A stretch of 64,000 nucleotides of DNA from Streptomyces nodosus. GTDB taxonomy: Bacteria; Actinomycetota; Actinomycetes; Streptomycetales; Streptomycetaceae. The notes below the pieces were generated by a model. It was given only the letters and a program-made list of their open reading frames with translations, had not been told where the DNA came from and did not search any database. The position numbers and the translations under genes are program-made. Each line of letters begins with the position of its first letter. The stretch's first letter is position 1. The stretch spans positions 7,660,001 to 7,724,000 of the forward strand of contig NZ_CP023747.1 in assembly GCF_008704995.1 (NCBI RefSeq). The letters are read 5' to 3'. Shown piece by piece: positions 8,132 to 15,752 of the stretch.

Positions 8132-9487
8132 ATGGCACAGGCTCGTCCTGGCGACACGCGATTGATCCACGACCTCATTGGCATCGGCTTCGGGCCGTCC
8201 AATGTGGCCATGGCGATCGCGCTCAGCGAGCACAACGCACGCGTCGGCGCGGAGGAAGCGGTCACCGCTCACTTCTTCGAGCAGCAGCCGTGCTTCGGAT
8301 GGCATCGCGGCATGCTCATCGATGACGCGACGATGCAAGTGTCCTTCCTCAAGGACCTGGTGACGCTGCGGAACCCCGCCAGTGAGTTCAGCTTCCTGTG
8401 CTATCTGAAGAGCCGGGGGCGGCTGATCGACTTCATCAACCACAAGAACCTCTTCCCGCTGCGGGTGGAGTTCCACGACTACTTCGAATGGGCCGCCGAC
8501 CAGGTCGACGGCATGGTTTCCTACGGCCATGAGGTCGTCGGCGTCATGCCTGTCGTCCGTGACGGCGCCGTGGAGTACCTGGATGTGACCGTCCGCTCGG
8601 CGGAGGGGCTCGCGGTCCACCGGACGCGCAACCTTGTCCTCGGCACCGGGCTGCGCCCGCTGATGCCGGAGGGTGTGGAGCGCACCGACCACGTCTGGCA
8701 CAACTCCGATCTGCTCGCGAAGGTCGACGGCCTGGACGGCACCGCGCCCGAACGGTTCGTCGTGGTGGGCGCCGGACAGAGCGCCGCGGAGAATGTGGCG
8801 TTCCTGCACCGCCGCTTCCCGCAGGCCGAGATCTGCGCGGTCTTCTCCCGCTATGGCTACAGCCCCGCCGACGACAGCAGCTTCGCCAACCGGATCTTCG
8901 ACCCCGCCGCGGTCGACGATTTCTTCAGCGCCCCTCAGGACGTCAAGCGCCGGCTCATGGACTACCACGGCAACACCAACTACTCCGTGGTGGACATCGA
9001 TCTGATCGACGACCTGTACCGCCAGATGTACCAGGAGAAGGTCCTCGGCACCGAGCGCCTGCGGTTCCTCAACGTCTCCCGGCTCACCGACGTCAAGGAG
9101 ACCCCGGGCGGTGTCCGGGCCACCGTCACCTCCCTGGTCACCGGCGAGGACACCCTCCTGGACGCCGATGTCGTGATCTACGCCACCGGTTACAGCCCCG
9201 CCGACCCCATCGGTCTGCTCGGCGAGGTCGCCGACCGCTGCCTCCGCGACGACGAGGGCCGGGTCCGCGTCGAGCGCGACTACCGCATCGCGACCGATCC
9301 CGATCTGCGCTGCGGCATCTATCTGCAGGGCGGCACCGAGCACACGCACGGCATCACGTCGCCCCTGCTGTCCAACACCGCCGTCAGGGTCGGTGAGATC
9401 CTCGATTCGCTCCTCGACCGGGGCCTGAAGTCCGCCTCCGACGAGGCACGGACCGTCGCCGACGGAACCGGCGGCACCGCCCGTTGA
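8132..9487 (+). CDS. cchB: L-ornithine N5-monooxygenase (hydroxylase)
   Basis: This flavin-dependent N-hydroxylating monooxygenase oxidises the side-chain nitrogen of ornithine, the first step to the hydroxamate. The start at 8132 is preferred over an upstream in-frame ATG at 8075 because GGGAG lies 5 bp before it and the family N-terminus (IHDLIGIGFGPSN, FAD site at about residues 12-24) then starts normally. An NADPH-site signature (GAGQSAAE, about 213-220) and the ATGYSPAD motif near 352 are present. The 451-residue length is normal for the SidA/IucD/PvdA family. It heads the rightward cch operon. Confidence 0.93.
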   Translation: MAQARPGDTRLIHDLIGIGFGPSNVAMAIALSEHNARVGAEEAVTAHFFEQQPCFGWHRGMLIDDATMQVSFLKDLVTLRNPASEFSFLCYLKSRGRLIDFINHKNLFPLRVEFHDYFEWAADQVDGMVSYGHEVVGVMPVVRDGAVEYLDVTVRSAEGLAVHRTRNLVLGTGLRPLMPEGVERTDHVWHNSDLLAKVDGLDGTAPERFVVVGAGQSAAENVAFLHRRFPQAEICAVFSRYGYSPADDSSFANRIFDPAAVDDFFSAPQDVKRRLMDYHGNTNYSVVDIDLIDDLYRQMYQEKVLGTERLRFLNVSRLTDVKETPGGVRATVTSLVTGEDTLLDADVVIYATGYSPADPIGLLGEVADRCLRDDEGRVRVERDYRIATDPDLRCGIYLQGGTEHTHGITSPLLSNTAVRVGEILDSLLDRGLKSASDEARTVADGTGGTAR

Positions 9488-9575
9488 ACCCGGCCGCCGT
9501 CCGGGCCCACACCCGCGCCGCCGCCCCGGCGCGATCCGCGCGACAGCACGGTGCGACGTTGTGAAAGGAATGACC

Positions 9576-9674
9576 ATGCCCACGGACACACCCTCCGTGC
9601 CGACCGGCTTCGCCGGCCTCCGCCGGAAGTCGGCCGGCTCCCGGTCGCGCACTTCCGACGGATCCGAGGGATGA
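9576..9674 (+). CDS. Short upstream ORF overlapping cchC start
   Basis: This ORF has 32 codons and begins at an ATG with a good ribosome site (GAAAGGA at 9563-9569). Its TGA overlaps the ATG of cchC (ATGA at 9671-9674). The product is Ser/Arg-rich with no recognisable domain. It may serve only to deliver ribosomes to cchC, or it may be a relic of an N-terminal extension shifted in frame. It is reported because the Shine-Dalgarno sequence and the exact overlap are unlikely to be decorative. Confidence 0.35.
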   Translation: MPTDTPSVPTGFAGLRRKSAGSRSRTSDGSEG

Positions 9675-10744
9675 CGTTCGTCGGCATGGTCACGACCGCT
9701 GTGGAGCGTTCCGCGCCCATGGGCACGATCCCGGCCCGTAGGCGGCGGCTCGTGGGTCTGGGCGCGCTGCTGGTGATCCTCGTGGTCGCGGGAGTGGTGT
9801 CGTTGGCCGTCGGTGCCCGCGCACTGAGCCCGGCCGAGGTGTGGCACGGGCTGTTCGCGGCGCCGGACGCCGACCGGCGGCTCACCGAGATCAGGCTGAT
9901 CGTCCAGACCGTGCGGGTGCCCCGGACGGTGCTCGCGATCGCCGCGGGCATCGCCCTCGGGGTAGGCGGGGCGCTGATCCAGGGGTACACACGCAACCCG
10001 ATCGCCGACACGGGCCTGCTGGGCGTGAACTCCGGCGCCTCGTTCGCCGTGGTCACGGTGATCGCGGTGTTCGGGTTCTCCCACCCCTTCCAGTACGTCT
10101 GGTTCGGGTTCCTGGGGGCCGCGGTCGCCGGCGTCGTCGTGTTCGGGCTGGCCAGCATCGGCCGGGGAGCCGGCAACCCGCTGACCCTCGCGCTGGCCGG
10201 GCAGGGCGTCACGGTGTTCCTCGCGGCGATGACCACGGCGATCTCGCTGTCCGACAACGCGGCGCTGAACGCGCTGCGGTTCTGGAACGCGGGCTCCGTG
10301 GCCGGTGTCGGATTCGACGTCATTGGGCCGGTCACGCTGTTCATCGCGGTCGGACTGGTGCTCGCGCTGACCACCCTGCCCACCCTCAACCTGCTCAATC
10401 TCGGCGACGACGTGGCGCGGGGCCTCGGCGTCAACATCGCGCTGACCCGGACGGTCGGCATCGCCGCCATCACCCTGCTCGCGGGCGCGGCGACCGCCGC
10501 CTGCGGCCCCATCGCGTTCCTCGGACTGATGGTGGCCCATGTGGCCCGGTATCTGACCGGACCGGACTACCGCTGGCTGGTCCCGTACGCGGGGCTGCTC
10601 GGCGCCGTCGTCCTGCTGGTCTGCGACATCGTGGGCCGCTTGGTGGTGCGGCCGGGAGAATTGGACGCGGGTGTGCTCGTCGCCCTTCTCGGCGCCCCGT
10701 TCTTCGCGGTTCTGGTGTGGCGCGGAAAGCTCAGGAACACATGA
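9671..10744 (+). CDS. cchC: Ferri-siderophore ABC importer permease (FecCD family)
   Basis: This 357-residue permease of the BtuC/FecCD family forms one half of the membrane channel that re-imports ferri-coelichelin. The start is placed at 9671, where the ATG overlaps the upstream short ORF; an ATG at 9719 is the alternative. Family landmarks include RVPRTVLAIAAGIALGVGGALIQ, TRNPIADTGLLGVNSGA, LGDDVARGLGV (the coupling region to the ATPase) and ACGPIAFLGLMVAHVAR. About nine to ten membrane helices are visible. It overlaps cchD by 4 bp. Confidence 0.92.
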   Translation: MTFVGMVTTAVERSAPMGTIPARRRRLVGLGALLVILVVAGVVSLAVGARALSPAEVWHGLFAAPDADRRLTEIRLIVQTVRVPRTVLAIAAGIALGVGGALIQGYTRNPIADTGLLGVNSGASFAVVTVIAVFGFSHPFQYVWFGFLGAAVAGVVVFGLASIGRGAGNPLTLALAGQGVTVFLAAMTTAISLSDNAALNALRFWNAGSVAGVGFDVIGPVTLFIAVGLVLALTTLPTLNLLNLGDDVARGLGVNIALTRTVGIAAITLLAGAATAACGPIAFLGLMVAHVARYLTGPDYRWLVPYAGLLGAVVLLVCDIVGRLVVRPGELDAGVLVALLGAPFFAVLVWRGKLRNT

Positions 10745-11802
10745 ACGCGACAGATATGAAGTCCTCGGTGGCGCCGGGCGTACGGCTCGGCCAGCTGTCC
10801 TTCGTGTGGCGGCCCTGGATGGTCCTGGTCACGGTCGTACTGGCCGCCCTCGCCTTCCTGGTCTTCTGCGTGTCCATCGCCGTCGGGGACTTCCCGATCG
10901 GTCTGCCCCGGGTGCTCGCCACGATCCTCGGCCGGGGCGAGCGGGTCGACGAGTTCGTGATCATGGATCTGCGGATGCCGCGGGCCCTCGCCGGACTGGT
11001 CGTGGGGACGGCGCTGGGCGTGTCCGGCGCCCTCACCCAGTCGATCGCGCGCAATCCGCTGGCCAGCCCGGACATCCTCGGGATCACCAGCGGTGCCGGC
11101 ACCGTCGCGGTGTTCCTGGTGACGGTGTCCGGAGGGACCACCGCGGCGATCGTCAGCTCCATCGGCCTGTCGGCCGCGGCGCTCGCCGGCGGTCTCGGCA
11201 CCGGACTGCTCGTCTACTTCCTGGCCTGGCGGCGCGGGATCGACGGCTTCCGGCTCATCCTCATCGGCATCTCGGTGAGCGCGGTGATGGAGTCGATCAC
11301 GACCTGGCTGCTGGTCAAGGCCGACATCAGGGACGTGGCCCGGGCCCAGGCATGGCTGATCGGCTCGCTGGACGGCCGGTCCTGGGACGAGGTCGGGGTG
11401 GCGCTGTGGGGCACGCTCGTCCTGCTGGTCGTCGTGACCGGCGCCGCGTTCCAGTTCAAGCCGATGCATCTGGGCGACGATGTCGCCGCGGGCCTGGGGG
11501 TGCGGTACTCGGCGGTGCGAGCGGTCCTTCTGCTGTGTGCGGTGCTGCTGGCCGGGACGGCGGTGAGCGCGGCGGGCCCGGTGCCCTTCGTGGCCCTGGT
11601 GGCGCCTCAGGTGGCGATGCGTCTGGCGCGTCGGCCCACACCGCCGATGGCGGCCTCCGGCCTGGTGGGCGCGGTGCTGCTGATCGGTGCCGATCTCATC
11701 GCACGTACGGCACTGCCCGTCAGTCTCCCGGTCGGCGTGGTCACCGCGGCGATCGGCGGCCCCTTCCTCGTCTATCTGCTGGTCCGGGCGAACCGCGGAT
11801 AG
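10741..11802 (+). CDS. cchD: Ferri-siderophore ABC importer permease (FecCD family)
   Basis: This is the second half of the importer channel, 353 residues, paralogous to CchC. It shows the same landmarks: RMPRALAGLVVGTALGVSGAL, ARNPLASPDILGITSGAG, LGDDVAAGLGVRYSAVR, and AAGPVPFVALVAPQVAMRL. It starts inside the cchC stop (ATGA), so the two subunits are translationally coupled. The N-terminal 25 residues are hydrophilic before the first helix. Confidence 0.92.
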   Translation: MNATDMKSSVAPGVRLGQLSFVWRPWMVLVTVVLAALAFLVFCVSIAVGDFPIGLPRVLATILGRGERVDEFVIMDLRMPRALAGLVVGTALGVSGALTQSIARNPLASPDILGITSGAGTVAVFLVTVSGGTTAAIVSSIGLSAAALAGGLGTGLLVYFLAWRRGIDGFRLILIGISVSAVMESITTWLLVKADIRDVARAQAWLIGSLDGRSWDEVGVALWGTLVLLVVVTGAAFQFKPMHLGDDVAAGLGVRYSAVRAVLLLCAVLLAGTAVSAAGPVPFVALVAPQVAMRLARRPTPPMAASGLVGAVLLIGADLIARTALPVSLPVGVVTAAIGGPFLVYLLVRANRG

Positions 11803-11841
11803 CTGGTGCAGAAGTACGGCAAGCCTGAAGAAGGAGGCCCA

Positions 11842-12699
11842 GTGGCCAAGCAGTCCATCACCGGGATCGACTCCGGATCCGGTGACGCCTCGCGGCTGGC
11901 GGCGCGGGGCATCTCGGTCGGATACGGCGCTCGGACCGTCATCGACGATCTCGACGTGGCGATACCGTCGGGGGTGATCACCACGATCATCGGCCCCAAC
12001 GGCTGTGGTAAGTCGACGCTGTTGCGGGCGCTGTCGCGGTTGCTCAAGCCGGCCAAGGGGACGGTCGTGCTGGACGGCGACGACATCGCCAGGCTCAGGA
12101 CCAGGGATGTGGCGAAGAAGCTCGGTCTCCTGCCGCAGGCACCGGTGGCGCCGGAGGGCCTGACGGTCGCCGACCTGGTGGCCCGGGGCCGGCATCCGCA
12201 TCAGAACTGGCTGCGGCAATGGTCGTCGGACGACGCCGCCGTGGTCGAGCGCGCGCTGGCCCTGACCGGGGTGTCCGACCTGGCGGACCGCGCGGTCGAC
12301 ACGCTGTCCGGGGGGCAGCGCCAACGCGTCTGGATCTCCATGACGTTGGCCCAGGGCACCGATCTGCTGCTCCTCGACGAACCGACGACCTACCTCGATC
12401 TCGCGCACGCGGTCGATGTGCTCGACCTGGTGAACGACCTGCACGAGTCGGGCTGCACCGTCGTGATGGTGCTGCACGACCTCAACCTGGCCGCACGGTA
12501 CAGCGACAACCTCATCGTCATGAGGGACGGTTCGGTCGTCGCGCAGGGGCACCCCAGTGAGGTGATCACCGCCGAGCTGCTGCGCGAGGCGTTCGGACTG
12601 CACGCCAGGGTCATCGACGACCCGGTGGGGGACCGGCCGCTCATCGTGCCCATCGGCCGCACACATGTCCAACTCGACCAGGTCGCGACCCAGTTGTAA
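11842..12699 (+). CDS. cchE: Ferri-siderophore ABC importer ATPase
   Basis: This cytoplasmic ATPase energises the CchC/CchD channel. A GTG at 11842 preceded by AAGGAGG is preferred over in-frame upstream codons. All ATPase motifs are intact: Walker A GPNGCGKST, signature LSGGQRQR, Walker B LLLLDEPTT, and switch His in VLHDLN. The 285-residue length is typical of FepC/FecE. The stop codon is only 3 bp before the iron box of cchF. Confidence 0.93.
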   Translation: MAKQSITGIDSGSGDASRLAARGISVGYGARTVIDDLDVAIPSGVITTIIGPNGCGKSTLLRALSRLLKPAKGTVVLDGDDIARLRTRDVAKKLGLLPQAPVAPEGLTVADLVARGRHPHQNWLRQWSSDDAAVVERALALTGVSDLADRAVDTLSGGQRQRVWISMTLAQGTDLLLLDEPTTYLDLAHAVDVLDLVNDLHESGCTVVMVLHDLNLAARYSDNLIVMRDGSVVAQGHPSEVITAELLREAFGLHARVIDDPVGDRPLIVPIGRTHVQLDQVATQL

Positions 12700-12702
12700 A
12701 AG

Positions 12703-12721
12703 TTAGGCTAGGCTAACCTTA
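12703..12721. promoter_or_regulatory. Iron box before cchF
   Basis: TTAGGCTAGGCTAACCTTA is a strong iron box, nearly a full palindrome. It lies directly after the cchE stop and 71 bp before cchF, so it marks an internal iron-regulated promoter for cchF and the downstream biosynthesis/export genes. Confidence 0.85.
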
Positions 12722-12792
12722 CTTAAGGTGCGCTACGGTTTGCCTGCCTCAGGGCAGATGTACAGGCAGCACGAAGAACAAGGGGAATCCGG

Positions 12793-13854
12793 ATGCTCCT
12801 CCTCAGAACGACGCGTACGAAGACCTGGCGGCGAGTGGTGGCGGTACTGTCCGCCGCGACGCTCGGTGTCGGCCTCCTCGCGGGATGCGGTTCCGGCTCG
12901 GACTCGGCGGACGACAAGGCGAGCGACACGATCACGAACACCGCGAGCGGAGCCTTCCCGGTCACCGTGGAGCACGCGTTCGGATCGACGACGATCGACA
13001 AGGCCCCCGAGCGGGTCGTCTCCGTCGGCTACACCGACGACCAGACCATCCTGGCGTTCGGCGTCAAACCGGTCGGCATGGTCGACCAGTACCCGAACCC
13101 GGCGGGCCACACCCCCGACGTCAACACCCAGTGGCCCTGGGTGAAGGACAAGTGGGGCGACACCCGTCCCGAAGTCATCATGAAGAACGGCGACTCCGGC
13201 CCGAACTACGAGAAGATCGCCGCACTGCGACCGGACCTGATCATCGCGGTCTACTCCGAGATCGACCAGGCCGCCTACGACAAGCTCTCCAGGATCGCTC
13301 CCACGGTGGGCCGCACCAAGGAGGAGAAGGAGCCGTTCAGCGCGCCCTGGCAGGACAACGCGCTCCAGATCGCCAAGGCCCTCGGCAAGGCCGACGAGGG
13401 CGCGAAGATGGTGACGGACATCCAGGGCAAGCTGGACGCGGCCAAGAAGGCGCACCCGGAGTTCGCGGACCAGACCGTCGTCGCGCTGTCCTGGTACGAG
13501 AACTCGGTGGCACCGTTCGTCTCCACCGATGTGCGCGGACGACTGCTGACCGGCATCGGCTTCAAGTACCAGACCGCGATCGACAAGTTCGCGGGCGGCA
13601 GCTTCTACACCAAGCTCTCCCCCGAGCGCGTCGACCTGGTCGACGTCGACCGCATCTTCGTCATCAACGACAAGGCGGACATGGACGCGCTGAAGAAGTT
13701 CGAGCTGTTCGCCAACCTGGAGGCCGTGAAGAAGGGGAACGTGTCGTACCTGCTGGACGGTGAGGGCCCGGCGATCGGCGCGGCCATCTCCCAGGGCACG
13801 CTGCTGTCCATGCCGTACGCGATCGACGAACTCGTCAAGTCGGCGGCCGGCTAG
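12793..13854 (+). CDS. cchF: Ferri-siderophore-binding lipoprotein
   Basis: This 353-residue substrate-binding lipoprotein is expected to capture ferri-coelichelin outside the membrane and hand it to CchC/CchD. The lipobox is LLAGC with Cys32, followed by a Ser/Asp-rich tether. The FhuD/FepB-type fold has PERVVSVGYTDDQTILAFGVKPVG at its first domain and PEVIMKNGDSGPNYEKIAALRPDLII in the middle. AAGGGG precedes the ATG. It has its own iron-box promoter. Confidence 0.92.
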   Translation: MLLLRTTRTKTWRRVVAVLSAATLGVGLLAGCGSGSDSADDKASDTITNTASGAFPVTVEHAFGSTTIDKAPERVVSVGYTDDQTILAFGVKPVGMVDQYPNPAGHTPDVNTQWPWVKDKWGDTRPEVIMKNGDSGPNYEKIAALRPDLIIAVYSEIDQAAYDKLSRIAPTVGRTKEEKEPFSAPWQDNALQIAKALGKADEGAKMVTDIQGKLDAAKKAHPEFADQTVVALSWYENSVAPFVSTDVRGRLLTGIGFKYQTAIDKFAGGSFYTKLSPERVDLVDVDRIFVINDKADMDALKKFELFANLEAVKKGNVSYLLDGEGPAIGAAISQGTLLSMPYAIDELVKSAAG

Positions 13855-13900
13855 CGATGCGGATCCCCATGACCCGTCCTCGGCCCGTCCGGGGAGTGGT

Positions 13901-15688
13901 GTGAGCACGATCGACACACGCGTCGCCCGTAGGACCCTGCGCACGGCGACCGGACGCGAAGCCACCCGGTGGGTCGTGGCGCACTGCAGGGAGGCGCCCT
14001 GGCTGTCGACCGCCACCGTGCTCACCACGGTGGCGGGCGCCGCCCTCCAGGTGCTGCCCGTGCTCCTGCTCGGCAAGGTGGTGGACGGGGTCGTCGAGGG
14101 CGAGTCGCGATCGGTCCTCGTGACCATCGGGGTACTCGTCGCGGCCGCCGCGCTGCTCGGCGGGGCGGCCACCGCGGCATCGACCTATCTGATCGGGCGG
14201 CTGGGCGCGGAACTGCTCGCCCGGCTGCGCGAAGGCGCGGTGCGCGCGGTGCTGGGGATGCCCAGCGCGCGGATCGAGCAGGTCGGCCGCGGGGACGTGC
14301 TCTCCAGGGCCGGCGACGACGTGGCCGTCATCTCCAAGGGGATCCGTACGGCCATTCCCACGGTGTTCTCGGCCGGTGTGCTGGTCACCATCGCCACGGC
14401 CGCCATGTTCGGACTGGACTGGCGGCTGGGACTGGCAGGCGCGGGCGCCCTTCCCGCGTACGCGCTGGCCCTGCGCTGGTACCTCCCGAGGTCCGCCCCG
14501 CTCTACCGGAAACAGCGGGCGGCCCAGGCCGACCGCGCGCAGGCGTTGATCAGCGGCCTCGACGGCATCGACACGGTCCGGGCCTACCGCCTGGAAGGCG
14601 TCTTCCGGGAGAAGGTCACCGAGGAGTCGCGGCGGGTGCGGGACCTCGGCATCGAGGTGTTCCGCTTCTTCGGCCGCTTCGTCGGCCGGGAGAACCGCGC
14701 CGAGTTCATCGGTCTTGTCCTGATCATCGTGGTGGGATACGCCCTCATCGAGGCCGGTGCCGCCAGCCTGGGCGAGGTGTCGGCGGCCCCGCTGCTGTTC
14801 CACCGGCTGTTCACCCCGCTCGGCCTGATCATGTTCACCTTCGACGAGGCACAGAAATCGGGTGCGAGCCTGACCCGGCTGGTCGGTGTGCTCGGGGAAG
14901 CCGCGGACGAACGGCTGGTGGGCGACCCGGCCGTCGGATCCACGGGTCCCGCGCCGCTGCCGGTGACGGTCGAGGGGCTGACGTTCGTCTATCCCGGGAG
15001 CGAGGAACCGGTCCTGCGGGACATCGACCTGACGATCCCGGCGGGTGGTTCGCTCGCCCTGGTGGGCGCGACGGGCGCGGGCAAGACGACCCTGGCCGCG
15101 CTGATCGCGGGCATCGGAACCCCGCAGTCCGGTTCGGTGCGCGTCGGCACGACCGACCTCGCGGGACTCGACGGGGCCGGTGCTCGGGCCATGGTGAGCA
15201 TCCTGACGCAGGAGACATATGTGTTCTCCGGTCCGCTCGCCGACGATCTGCGGCTGGCGGCGCCGCAGGCGACCGACGCCGAGCTGCTGGACGCACTGCG
15301 GACCGTCGGCGCGCACGCGTGGGTCGAGGAGCTGCCCGAGGGGCTGAACACCCCGGTCGGCGAGGGCGGTGAGCGCCTGGACGTCACCAAGGTCGCCCAG
15401 ATCGCCCTGGCCCGGCTGGTGCTGGGCCGGGCGCCGGTGGTGGTGCTCGACGAGTCGACCGCGGAGGCGGGCAGCGAGGGCGCCGCCGAACTGGAGCGGG
15501 CCGTGCTGGCCGCGTGCGCCGGCCGGACCACGCTGTTCGTGGCGCACCGGCTGACCCAGGCGATGGCGGCGGACCGGATCGCGGTGCTGGACGCCGGGCG
15601 CATCGTCGAACAGGGCACTCATGACGAGCTGGTGGCGCTGGGCGGCCGGTACGCGCGGCTGTGGCAGGCGTGGCGAGAAGGCAGTTAG
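13901..15688 (+). CDS. cchG: ABC half-transporter (exporter type), degenerate signature motif
   Basis: This 595-residue protein has six N-terminal membrane helices and a C-terminal ATPase, and is the probable partner of CchI in siderophore export. The GTG start at 13901 has GGGGAG upstream. In the ATPase, Walker A (GATGAGKTT), Q-loop (LTQE), Walker B with catalytic Glu (VVVLDES) and switch His (VAHR) are intact. The signature LSGGQ is replaced by LDVTK. CchI has the opposite defects, so the two should form one composite ATP site. Export of coelichelin is inferred from context. Confidence 0.85.
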   Translation: MSTIDTRVARRTLRTATGREATRWVVAHCREAPWLSTATVLTTVAGAALQVLPVLLLGKVVDGVVEGESRSVLVTIGVLVAAAALLGGAATAASTYLIGRLGAELLARLREGAVRAVLGMPSARIEQVGRGDVLSRAGDDVAVISKGIRTAIPTVFSAGVLVTIATAAMFGLDWRLGLAGAGALPAYALALRWYLPRSAPLYRKQRAAQADRAQALISGLDGIDTVRAYRLEGVFREKVTEESRRVRDLGIEVFRFFGRFVGRENRAEFIGLVLIIVVGYALIEAGAASLGEVSAAPLLFHRLFTPLGLIMFTFDEAQKSGASLTRLVGVLGEAADERLVGDPAVGSTGPAPLPVTVEGLTFVYPGSEEPVLRDIDLTIPAGGSLALVGATGAGKTTLAALIAGIGTPQSGSVRVGTTDLAGLDGAGARAMVSILTQETYVFSGPLADDLRLAAPQATDAELLDALRTVGAHAWVEELPEGLNTPVGEGGERLDVTKVAQIALARLVLGRAPVVVLDESTAEAGSEGAAELERAVLAACAGRTTLFVAHRLTQAMAADRIAVLDAGRIVEQGTHDELVALGGRYARLWQAWREGS

Positions 15689-15694
15689 GCAAGC

Positions 15695-15719
15695 GCAAGC
15701 CCGACCTCGATCGGCTTGC
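15695..15719 (+). terminator. Hairpin with T-rich tail between cchG and cchH
   Basis: GCAAGCCCGA and TCGGCTTGC form a 9-bp stem with one bulged base and a 6-nt loop, followed by TTTCGATTTCC. It resembles a weak intrinsic terminator or attenuator inside the operon, just before the 11-kb NRPS gene. Confidence 0.4.
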
Positions 15720-15752
15720 TTTCGATTTCCTTGGAAGGACGTTGAGTCTTCG

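Noticed and set aside
10567..12672. 701-codon open frame on the minus strand opposite cchD and cchE
   Set aside because: It is antisense to two intact FecCD/ATPase genes, its composition is Arg/His/Gln/Asp-rich as expected of a codon-position shadow, and it shows no domain.
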